From NCBI RefSeq assembly GCF_009870125.1, contig NC_046683.1, forward strand, positions 6,696,001-6,760,000: a stretch of 64,000 bases of DNA. The letters are read 5' to 3'. Position numbers and translations under genes: made by a program. Origin of the DNA: Drosophila pseudoobscura (taxonomy: Eukaryota; Arthropoda; Insecta; Diptera; Drosophilidae). How positions within the stretch are numbered: position 1 is the stretch's first letter; each line of letters starts with the position of its first letter. Below are positions 47,916 to 58,493 of this stretch, piece after piece. The notes under the pieces are model-generated. The model was not told the DNA's origin. It did no database searches and saw only the letters and a program-made list of their open reading frames with translations.

Positions 47916-50900
47916 TCAATGATCAGCAACCAGCGGTCCCCAGAACATCTTCGATATCTTTGTATCGTCCTCGGTTAGGAAGAACTGACGGCCCAAGTGC
48001 ACAAACTCCTTGAGCGACAATTGGCCATCGCCGTTCTTGTCTATCACAGCAAAGGAAACGGCAGCATCGTCTTCGGTCAGTCCCAGACAGCGGAAGAAGA
48101 GCTTGTATTGTTCGAGATCCAGATGGCCAGTGTGATCAAAGTCCACAGCCTATTAAAATGCAAAATACAAATATGTTATAAAGACGAATAAATATATATG
48201 AAATACTGAGTGCTCACCTTAAACAAGTAGGGCAGAAAGCGTCCAATGCGCTTGGCCATCTTCTTGTCGTTGAGACGATGATGCAAATCGGCCAGAAACT
48301 GTTCAGCAGTGACCAGATTGTATGGGGTTATCTCCCCGAACTGCTCCTCCCAGGTCTGCTTGATCACGTCATTGAATTCGGCAGCCACCTCGGGCGTCAG
48401 GTGTCCCAGATCGTTGAATCGTTTGGCCAGCAAACTGAAATCATCATACGAGATGACGCCGTCATGGTTCACGTCCATGATGCGATGTAGAGTGCGCATT
48501 TTGCGGCGCCAGAAGGCGGAATCACCCTGAAAAAATAGAAAAAGAGACACCAAAATCATTAAAACTGTCTACAAAACTGCTTAAATGTTGCGCTTTTATA
48601 ATCCAAGACGCTCTTTCATTGTCGTATCGACTACACCAAAAATATTAAGATCGTCCAAAGATAATATGCTACATCGAACATAAGAAATTAATTGAAAAAC
48701 TCTTTTAAGTCATTTAGATACTGCTCGACAGCTGATATTAACTATTTTAATGAAGAAAGCTCTACACAGCTTAAATAAAGTAACAGTTTTCCTGAGATGA
48801 ACTGCTTAATATTATGTACTGAACAGCTTTCAACCTGTGCAAATATGGCGAACTGCTTGGTCTAACGGTAAAGCTATCTAGGAACTACTGCTTCAAATTG
48901 CTTGAGGGTTGTTACTGCACCAACAGCTTTTTCTGCACTGCTTCATCACCACTTGTTTGCTGAATCGGAGTCGGAACTTTTCAGCAGTTCAAGCCTTGAG
49001 CTTTAAGCGTAAATTTGGTTTCAGGTTACGCTTCCATCAAGCTTAAAGCTTACTCGTTGCAAAGCTTTGATCGTAGGAAATTTGAACCGTTGGCAAGTGG
49101 TGTCATGGTGTTGCCTCTGCGAAGCAGTTGGCCATAACAGAACGCGCACTCTGTAAACTCTGTTACACTATTGGCCAACTTCTGTTACGGCAGCAGGTTC
49201 AAAAAACGACATTGAGCCGCCAAATCCGAGTGGACTGGAAAGTATCTCAAGCAACAGCTTACGAAACACGTTTCTTGCATACCTAGGCACATCGTGGAAT
49301 TTTCTCAGCCACGTGGACCGTGCTGCAGGGGTCTATTTTATATGCTTTGATGTGTTTTTTGTGTGTGTTTGTGTCTGCAGTTCACTCACCCGCTCGCTTC
49401 TCTTGGAGCTTGTCTTCTGGCGGCGCTGCTCAAACTCATCATCCGAGTCTGCATCGCTGTCGCTCTCCTCCTCGCGGCGTAGACGGGCCGCTCCGGCGGA
49501 TTTCTTTGAATATTTGCGCACGGCCTGGACCACGGCTGTTGGCATTTGATGCCATAGCAGCGGGTGGGCTCCATTTCCACCAGTTACGAGTAGAAGGCGC
49601 TGAAAAACAATTTTGATGGGAGAGAAGATTAATTAGTTTACAGTTTTAAGGGAATTGTTTTCAGATTCCATAGGAAGTTTCAAATTTTAATAATTGGGAT
49701 TGGGATTCTATTTCTTGTATTTCTACTCCAATTTCTATTCAACCTCTGACATCTTCTTTAGATCCTTCATTAATTTTTGCTTTTCCCAAAATCGGTTGAC
49801 TATTTACTGTTACATTCAGAGTTGGATGTTGCACAATATTATGCTTAAAATGTTGTTGTTTTTGTGTTTTGTTTTCAACCTCATGCTCAGGTTGATGTTG
49901 TTGCTTTTTGTTGTTTCTATGGTTTTTGTAGTGCCCTTCAGCGTATAAACAAACATTATTCTCTTGATTACAATTCTTGCTCTCTCTTCGTCTCCTCTAG
50001 ATTTTTTTCGAGTGGAGCGAGTGGGGGGCTATTGTTAAGGTCAGTTCTGTTCGCCTGAAAAACAATTCTGAACCAGTTTTATATTCATTATTTGCAAGGG
50101 ATCTCGCAAGAGCGAGAGAGAGCGAGAAGATTTGTCAGTTACAGAGCGAAGGTCTTTAAGGTACTGGTGGGAAAAAGATTTTTTAACCGAAACCTGTATA
50201 GTTAAAGAGCCGCTATGAAACGTGAAACCAGAAAACAAATCCTCTAGTTGTGGAAAATTTTCCCAGCGTTATAATGAGATATCCCAGACCGCATTCAGAG
50301 GAAATGTTCATCATCTATCGCTGACAGCTTCTGTCAGTGCCATTAGATAACGAGAACTCTCTTTTTTAATTACAACCAAAAGTCTTGTAAACGTTTTGAA
50401 TGTCTCTCGATAAGAAGAATGGGCCCCCAAGACCCAAACACACACAGCACACAATTCAAATACAGATGTTGGCGGCCCCCAGATGATATCATTATCACGA
50501 ATGAACCATCGTATGTTCATGCGTGTGTGTCGATCGGTGGAACCTCTTTTTGGGGCCCAGTGGTAGTTCCAGTGGTTTCGCTCGGTTAAACGAACTTTGG
50601 CCAACGAAAACAATACGTTTTTTGGTTGTAAACAAGTTTTTTTCTCATTCGAAGTCTGGCCAATAAGCCAAAAGCGATTTTTGTTATAATAAATGCAAAA
50701 ACGGGCCTCTTTTTATTCGAATTTCAGTCTGATATTTGAGTCTGGGACTGAGACTGAAAACAAGAAAAGCACGTTTCAAAAATAACCCAATACAAAAAAA
50801 GATCAAATTGATTTATGCCGAAATAACAGTGGGATAAGAAATATATGTACAAAGCAGTAGAAGCATCCGGCAAAGTCGAGCAACAGGTCAGTGTTAATCA

Positions 50901-52213
50901 ACAGGAAAGCAGAATCGCCTCAAAACTATACTAAAATCTCTTCCTTGTGAATCTTTCTTCATTCAGAGGAAACAGAAAGAAAAGAAAAACTTATTGGACA
51001 ACATTACATGATGATGGTCTGGCTTGGATTAATGCTGATCAACAGTACATACAGATGTACATATATTATTTTGTTTTATTAGACGTACTAAAAAATTTAC
51101 AAATTTGAAGGGGAGAATTAAGCCAGAAGCGAAAGTTAATGGATATCTTATTCATGTAAATCAATAGAGGCTCTAAAACTGCTTCTAAGGGAAAACAACA
51201 TTTATGTTAAGCTATCGACCTGTTAAAAAACACTGTTACTTAACACAATACGCTATTGCCGCTCTCATTAAAGCGAATAGAAACCAAAGAAAACGAATTC
51301 CTGAAGGTATAATTTCCCAGCTAAAGCTACTAGTTCACATTCCGTAAACAAACAGTATTACGAGTTTCTTTCTCCCATTTGACCCAAAAACAAAACATTC
51401 TGCTAACACATCTGTTAACTAACATTTCTTCGGGACTAAATTGTGGCTTTCAAACTGCGCACTCTATCTCTCTCCCGCTCAGCTGTTTCGAATTGCAAAG
51501 GGGTGTGTGTATTTACGAGAAGTGGGAGTGGAAGCAAGGTAAAAGGGCAGCAAGGAAGGAAGAGGAAATATCTTTTTTCCTTTTGTTATTCCTCTGCTAC
51601 TACGCTTTGGCGCTTTGCGCATGTTTATGCTGCAAAATTCTGCGCAGTTTTCCTTTTCAAGTTTTCAGAGAGGGTGTTCTTGGGATGATGGAAGCTTCTG
51701 GCCTTTTTCTGGCACAACAGTTTGTTGTTGTTTTTGGAGTGAAAGAATTGCTTCTTTCAGCACCTCTTCAACGCCACAATGGGGTGGGGGAAGGGGATCG
51801 GCCTAGGAATGATCATCACTCATTCATTCATTAAACTGTGCTACAGTTTTATGAAATTTGTGCGGCAGAGGAGTAAACTGTCTTTTGAGTTGCAGTTTGA
51901 GAAGTGCTTCTGCTCTGTGTACGTGCGTGTAATCCACAGTTTCAGACGCACTGGCCTCGTTTTTGGAGAGCTAACTTCCCTTCCTCCTCCCACTCTACCA
52001 CCATTTTTGGATCTCTTTTATAATTAAATTAACATCGAAACAGAAACACACACACACATGTGCACTTACATGGCAATCGCTGTGTGTGGGTGAGGGCGGC
52101 AGGGAGGCGGCGGTCAGTTGCTGCTGGAGTGCACCGACCGTTGCGGCCATATTTCGTTCCAGAATTTCCCTCGAAGTGCGCAAAATGTTGCGGCTAACAA
52201 TGGAAAAGGCCAT
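47916..52213 (-). CDS. EF-hand protein of the sarcoplasmic calcium-binding / calexcitin family
   Basis: Four exons: 52213-52070, 49599-49390, 48526-48218 and 48149-47916, all joined in phase 0 with GT/AG borders, encoding 298 residues. SCP-family proteins buffer cytosolic Ca2+ in invertebrate muscle and neurons. EF loop 1 (residues 136-147, DVNHDGVISYDD) is canonical. The second EF region is degenerate. EF loop 3 (224-235, DFDHTGHLDLEQ) has Gln instead of Glu at position 12. EF loop 4 (258-269, DKNGDGQLSLKE) is canonical. Typical SCPs are about 180-200 residues; here about 118 residues precede the core. They form a basic N-terminus (MAFSIVSRNILRTSREILER), possibly a mitochondrial presequence, and an acidic serine segment (REEESDSDADSDDEFEQ). 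The introns are 2,470, 863 and 68 bp. The start is the ATG at 52213, the first in that frame. Family assignment is firm; the exact orthologue is not. Confidence 0.9.
48527..49389. other. Second intron of the EF-hand gene
   Basis: 863 bp with no coding sequence. It is unusually rich in AACTGCTT/AAGCAGTT words between about 48570 and 49130. Confidence 0.75.
49600..52069. other. First intron of the EF-hand gene
   Basis: 2,470 bp. It holds GA-rich words near 50108-50125 and AT-rich sequence. The open frame at 51379-51834 has no domain and is not called. Confidence 0.75.
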
Positions 52214-55200
52214 TTTTTGTTTTATCTTCTGTTTCTTCTTCTGTTTGACTGCTTTTTTTGCTGTTTTTATACGCTGTTTATCTGCATGCAGTTTTATACG
52301 CACTGAATCAAGAAAATGTGCAACGTTGCTTTGATTTTGTTTGTTTTTATTGTTTTACTGTTCATTTAACAACCGGTTTATGAAGGGATAAATAACTTCA
52401 CTTAAAAACATGTAAAAAAATGTTTATGGTAAGTTCGTTTTTGCGTATTACACTTTTCTTTCTTCCACTCTTTGAACTGTTTCCTTGGAATTCTTTTTCT
52501 TCTTCTTCTTTCACTTCTTCGACTTCAACTTCTTTTACGGAGAGAAAACAACCGTTTGCTGAGGCGTTCGAAAATGTTTTGACGCAGCTCGATGCGGTAT
52601 GAAACGAAGTCAACGTCGACGCACAGTGGGTCATTAACTTAAAACATATTGCAAAAACATAACTTTTGAACTAAGCTAGTTATCATCATGAAACTTTCTC
52701 AATTCTTCAAAATTATTATTTTTTAACTAAATTCGCGACATTGGTGCAACTTTTAACAGCAATTATATGTCAGAATATGTATGTTTTTTTTTGGCTTGAT
52801 CATTTCCCAATTGAAGAGTAACAAAAGTTTTTCATAGCTTGATCAATTCCCAATGGAAAAACCAACTGAATGTTGCAAAGTTCCACAATGACAAATTTAA
52901 TTTTTGCAACGAGTTTTCGGAAAACGAGCCACTGTGCGACGCTTGTAACGATAGAGCACTGTTGCTCTGTGTATGTGTGTACGTGCATGTGAGTGAGTGA
53001 GAAGGAGACAGGGAGTATGCTAGCATAGAAGGGTGTGCGGGGAGCACAGCTGCTGCTAGTTCGATGTTGCGAAGCATACCATACATACATACAAGAAAAC
53101 AGACACATGGGCATCAATGGACATTGACAGTGACATGGTGCAAGGGAGAGGGGGGGTATGTAAGCCGGTTAAAGAAGCGCTACCAACAGATGTTAGCGAT
53201 GCTGCCCTTTCAGTCCCTGTAAAACGGTACAGTGGCAGCAAGAGAAACTGCATTATGTAAACACAAACAAACACACACACGCACGCACAATGGGCAGAGC
53301 CGACTAATTTACCATTGATAAGGTAAACGAAAAACAAAAAATATAATAAAATTCGTATTTAGGTCGCAGCGTGTGACAAAATGTCAGCAGCAGAGCTACC
53401 CTCTGTAGACGTTTGTCCCCCTTCCAAGCCCTGCACACGCATAGCAGCGACGCCAGCAGAGGCGACGTACTTTTTCTGTTCTACTTCATTGCCTCACGCA
53501 TGTGTTTACCCACTCACACACCCACATTTTACATGCGTTACATATGTATGTATATATGTGTGTCTGTTATTGTACATATGTATAGTGTTCTTGATCAAAC
53601 AAAGCGCCCCTGTCTATAGCCCCTCCGCACCCTGCACCTATGCCAAGTGGACTTGGCTCCCAAAAATGAACAGAAGCGAAAATGAAAAGGAATATAAAGA
53701 TCAATGCTGAGAAAATGGAGCGGCACTGCTCTAACAAAACTGCAACGGGTTGGCCCCCCACCAACAGCGCAGCGTCAACGATGCGCCACTTTTTTGTTTT
53801 TTTTTTTTTTTTTTAATAGAGAAGAGTGCACTGCACTCTGTGGAGGCTTAGGCGCTGAAGCACGAAACATGTGTTCGGTGGGAAGTTTCCAGAAAGGTTT
53901 ATGCGCCGACATAACGTGTTCTTGGCTTGCAGCTTCAACATATCGTAGAATGTCCAGAATTTTCTGTGTAGGAATTTGGTAAGGAAACTTTTTCGGTCGA
54001 GAAGCTTCCAGTAAGGTTTCTCAGAACAAACTTGTTCCGGCAAAGTCGTGACCAATGGTTCCGAAAGAAACTACGTAGTAAATGATATTCTAAATGTTCT
54101 AAAAAGCTACACCCCCAAAAACTGCGGAATACCCTCCTAGCAAACTGCACGTTCATGATGCATCTACACGCATAAACGAAAACAGTTGTCGGGTGGAGGA
54201 CGTGTACAAGAACAACGGTGCGCCCCAAGCTTTGGGGACGACTGATAAAACGTCACGTAACAAACTTGGCGCCGGGCCTAGCAACAAACAGGGTTGACTG
54301 CAACTGCAACAGTCTGTGTCTCTGTCTCTGTCTCTTTCTGTTTTCGTATGTGCATGTTACAAATGCATAAATTGTACTTTGTTTGGGACTGCAGCTGGAC
54401 CTGCGCCCCTGCAAAAGCGCATTGAACCCTCCACACCTCGTGGACAGGAGCCACACGACTCTGCAGCCAGCCGACGTCACAGCAAACATGATCCACATGA
54501 CAATCAAAGGCATGCCAAAAAAGTGTAAAGAACGACAATTAAAATGCGTAATAAACGAAAAACCGTGAATGTAATGCTGGCTTGGGTCTGGGGTCTAGGT
54601 TTGAGAATTAATTGGGGGCTGATGTCTAGGCCTCAGAAATACTTCGGTAGTGTGGTCTGGGGCGTGTGCCGGGCTAATCAGTATGTGGATCTTGTTGTCT
54701 TCCCCTACCCATACATACATACGTACATATGTTTTATGTACAATGTAAAGCGTGAGTGGAGCGAATCCAAAAAGGGAGACCTTGCTCAGCTCCAACGGCG
54801 CGGCTGCTGCAGAATTCGCGTTTTCGTTTCTAGTTTCTAGTCGGCTTTTTTCTCTTCGTCGCTTCTCTTTTCAAGGTCCACACACACGCACACTCGCACA
54901 ATTTTAGTGCCATTCGAGATTTCCGCAACGCCATTTAAATTTGTGTTTTTGTTATTTTGTTTTGTTCCTCTTGATTTTTATTTTGGCGTACGTGTTGCCC
55001 CCCATCTTCGGCTCAGAGGCAACAGATGTGCATGTGGATGCTGTTTAAGCGCACGATCCACTCCGTTTTTGATCCACTGCAGCGCAGCCGAAGAGTAGCG
55101 TGCGCCGGCGGTAGTTCTTGTTGCTTTTGTTGAGTTTTTGTATGCGGATTTTGGCACGTCGACACACCGGCGACAGAGGCAGCAGCATAGGCAGCGACTG

Positions 55201-57224
55201 CGGCAGAGAACTCTGCGTGTCACCGAGTAAAGGCGTAGCGTCGTGGCGTGGCGTGAGGGCTTCTTTTGTCCCCCCCTCCACTTACCGCCCTTTACATAAA
55301 ATGACAGAAAATTTAATTGCGTCGTTCGTGTGAGCGAGTGAGTGTGAGAGAGAGGGATAGAGGCAGCGTGTCCGTGTGCGCTTTCCAGTTGCCTGCACCG
55401 GCCGCACAACAGAGAAGCAGAGCCTACGTGCCTGCTTGCATCGCATCCTTTTGATACCCTGCATTGAGAGGGGTTCGAGGGTATGTTCTGTGAAATTTAG
55501 ATTCATTTAACTCGGCTGTGCGGGTTGGACTCAAACCTCTTGTTTTTCTCCGTGAGAGACCTAATGGAAGTTGGAAAATAAGGCTGTGAAATCTTTCTAA
55601 ATATAGTATCACTGAAAAATGTCTACATTGCAATGCATTGAGAACATTGATACATTCATTAAACAAGAGAAAATATTTTGTTTCTTATAATTCAAAGTTA
55701 TTTATGTAACTCATTAATTCTCATCTCTCATTCTCAACAGGGTATATTATCGCCGTTATGTGGACTAGAGCTCTTTCACTTGTTGCGCTCTTCTTTTCGG
55801 GCAGCACTCGAAAATGCTTGAAATTCGAAATTCTAGAACCGCATAAAGGTTAACGGGGTGACAGGGGGCCCCTCTTGTAAATTGAATTACAGCTGACGGT
55901 CGCCTTATCAGCGACCTGTTTATGCCGCTCCTCGTCTGGGTCTTGATAAAACCCATCCACCAAAAACAACAACAACCACACACACACACATGACTTTCTG
56001 ACCATCGGAGGATTTTGTAACCGAGATAAAAGCGAATGAAAATGAGTTTCAGTTTAAAGATTAGGACCCCCAACCCCCACCGAAAAAAAAGGTAAATAAG
56101 AAGTAAATGAAAAACGTAAACAGATTTGGAAACGGCTTTTCAACATTTTTCGGGTAAATAAAATGCGTAAATAGTATTAATATTGATTTGGCCACATGGC
56201 CACAGTTTGAGAGGATCTATGCGAGTCTGTTAGTTAACAGAGGCTCTGTTAACGGCGATGATATATTATTTGAATCCATCTTCAATTCATTTTGTAATCG
56301 ACCTTCGACAACAAAGCACCATTCCAAGAAGGAGAGAAAAACAGAAAACCAATCAAAACAGAAACATGTGAAAAATCTAAACAAATATTCGAAAACTCTT
56401 TGGGGCAGACACAACACACACACACACACGCACGTTTATATTTTGTGTGTAATCCACACCGTGGCAAATGTTTCCCCCACTTTAACCCTGATGCTGCTGA
56501 AGTGCTAAGTGGAAAGGCGGCAGCAAACAACATTCTCAGCGTAATTATACCCTAAAGACGGGTATAGATCTATATACATATATATTTCCCCATAAAATAC
56601 CCTATTATTCTTGAAATATACAAAAGCAAGACTTATTTTGTTGTAAAGATAGCCAAGATAAATGTTAGAAACCTAAGAATATCCTCATTGACTACATATT
56701 TATATATGTTTGTACATAGCTGACATAGAAATAGTAGATTTTAAGAAAAATCTCAACCCCAACCTGCCATCGTAACGATCGAGGTTCTAAGAGTATCAAT
56801 AGCTTCGACTCCCAAGAAGCTAGCTTCTTTTTGGTTATTGTAAATTTTGGTTGTCGTGCTATTTTTAGCCGGTAAATAGATTTGGACTCTATCTGTAGCC
56901 CATCGGAAGGGAAAAGGGTACCGAGTACTTTTGTGTAACGACGACGTTGCCACCGGCACGTTAGCACAATTTTGTGCGTAAACAAAATTGTAAAATAAAA
57001 CAAAGCCCACAGTAAACAACAACAACGAGCGCCATTCACATCAACAAAGTTATCATTAACCATGGAACCACTTACCAAAATCGACTTGATGGATGGCTAG
57101 GGCGATGCGGGGCTACGTGAGAACCCTCTAGAACCCTCTCTATAGAATCAAAATTGCATGAAATATAGTTTAAAATTGACTTTGAATTGGCGCTAATCGC
57201 AGGGCTGTCATTACAATGCTAGTC
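52214..57224. other. Non-coding stretch upstream of the EF-hand gene
   Basis: Probably contains the promoter and 5' leader of the EF-hand gene near 52.2-52.3 kb. Also visible are a T run near 53795-53813, CATATGTATGTAT words near 53540, TCTGTG repeats near 54315-54335 and a GC-rich patch near 55.0-55.3 kb. No gene recognised. Confidence 0.5.
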
Positions 57225-57232
57225 TATCGATA
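57225..57232. promoter_or_regulatory. DRE motif
   Basis: A perfect TATCGATA about 200 bp upstream of the CAP-protein start codon. It may serve that gene, another promoter to its left, or nothing. Confidence 0.45.
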
Positions 57233-57382
57233 ATTGCTATCGTTACTGCCATTTGTCCGCTTACCCACACTGGTTTAGGCGGGGGTTTTTCTAAATTGTT
57301 TACCGTTGAATCATTTGGCTATTGGGCCTGCACTATGGCATTCCGACATGCTCTACTGATAACCCACTCACATAATGGGCCC

Positions 57383-57389
57383 TATAAAG
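57383..57389 (+). promoter_or_regulatory. TATA box of the CAP-protein gene
   Basis: TATAAAG 41 bp before the start codon. With the usual 25-30 bp spacing, transcription would start near 57412-57418, leaving a very short 5' leader of about 12-18 nt. Confidence 0.5.
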
Positions 57390-57429
57390 CCACCACCCAT
57401 CGACAGGGCCTCGCCACAAACCGAAAAAA

Positions 57430-58318
57430 ATGCAGCTCCGATGCATTGCCATGGCCTGTCTCGCGATGTGCGCCTGCCTCGTGCAGTCCCAGGACTACTG
57501 CCGGGCGGAGCTCTGCCCCGTAAACACCACGCACATTGGCTGCCGCAACCGTGGGGTAAGTCCATCGACCAAAAACCACAAGGATTCACTATTGATAGCT
57601 CCTTTTCTACCACAGAACTTTTCCCGTTCGTGTCCCCCCGACGCCGCACGACTGGACATCCATGAGGCGGCCCGTAAGCAGGTGGTGCATGCGCACAACA
57701 CCCTGCGCCAGAAGTGGGCCAGCGGGGGCGGCGACACTGTCTCGAGGTCCGCCTGCCGCATGGCCACCATTTCGTGGGACCAGGAGCTGGCCCGCCTGGC
57801 CGAACTCAATACCAGGCAGTGCCTCTTGGAGCACGACAAGTGCCACAACACGTTGAAGTACCGCAATTCCGGACAGAATCTCTATATGGCGGGATTCGCT
57901 GGGATCATTCCTAGCTCCGTGGAGAGGATACTCAAGCGAGCCATGGACGATTGGGCAGCCGAGGGTAGTGACATCACAAGAGAGCAGCTGCAAGCCTTCC
58001 ACCTAAGCGGAGCGTACGTCTAAGAATTGTTTACCTTTGATGGACAAATGTATGATCTTTTGACAACACTCTTCCCTCAGGGATATAACCCACTTTGCGG
58101 TGATGGTCAGTGAGGCGAACGTGGCCGTGGGCTGTGCCGTGACGCGGTTCAAGCAACAAAACTTCCACCATTTCCTGGTTGCCTGCAACTATGGCACGGG
58201 CAACGAACTGAATAAGCCCGTGTACTCCTCCTGCTCGGTGGCAGGCAGCGGCTGCCAGACCAAGGCCAATCCCCAGTACCCCGCTCTTTGCTCACAGGAT
58301 GAGCAGATACAGTTCTAA
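57430..58318 (+). CDS. Secreted CAP / antigen-5-related protein
   Basis: Three exons: 57430-57555, 57616-58013 and 58081-58318, encoding 253 residues. Intron 1 (60 bp) is phase 0 with GTAAGT; intron 2 (67 bp) is phase 2 with donor GTACGT, chosen because only this join restores ..SGADITHFAVMVSE. A signal peptide is clear (MQLRCIAMACLAMCACLVQS, cleavage near residue 20-21). The mature chain starts DYC and has the insect antigen-5 N-terminal Cys-rich part (CRAELCPVN..HIGCRNRG). The CAP domain follows: HNTLRQKWASG, ISWDQELARLAELNTRQC, EHDKCHNTLKYRNSGQN, ITHFAVMVSEANVAVGCAV and HFLVACNYGTGN. The Cys-rich end is PVYSSC..SGCQ..PALCS. These extracellular proteins are often expressed in gut, salivary gland or male reproductive tract in flies; the sequence does not say which. 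Length fits the Ag5r family. It converges with the ACSF3-like gene 175 bp away. Confidence 0.93.
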
Positions 58319-58339
58319 GGACTCCTTTTCAAATGCTTA

Positions 58340-58345
58340 TTTATT
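58340..58345 (-). promoter_or_regulatory. Candidate polyadenylation signal of the ACSF3-like gene
   Basis: Minus-strand AATAAA about 150 bp beyond its stop codon, only 22 bp from the stop codon of the convergent CAP gene. The two 3' untranslated regions probably overlap. Confidence 0.4.
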
Positions 58346-58493
58346 CAACAGATAAATCACAAATAATTTGTTTATGTTTGTCACGTCGCGCAGTAGGCAT
58401 TTCTGTACATGTGTTTGATGTTTTTGGTGTAAATTGGTGTTCGTTGAACGCAAATCAAGTCTAGTAATTAAGGCGAGTGGCGAAAGGTGCCCA

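Noticed and set aside
54978..55409. 143-residue minus-strand frame in a GC-rich patch
   Set aside because: Cys/Arg/Leu-rich translation of GC-rich repeats, open in several frames at once; typical chance ORF.
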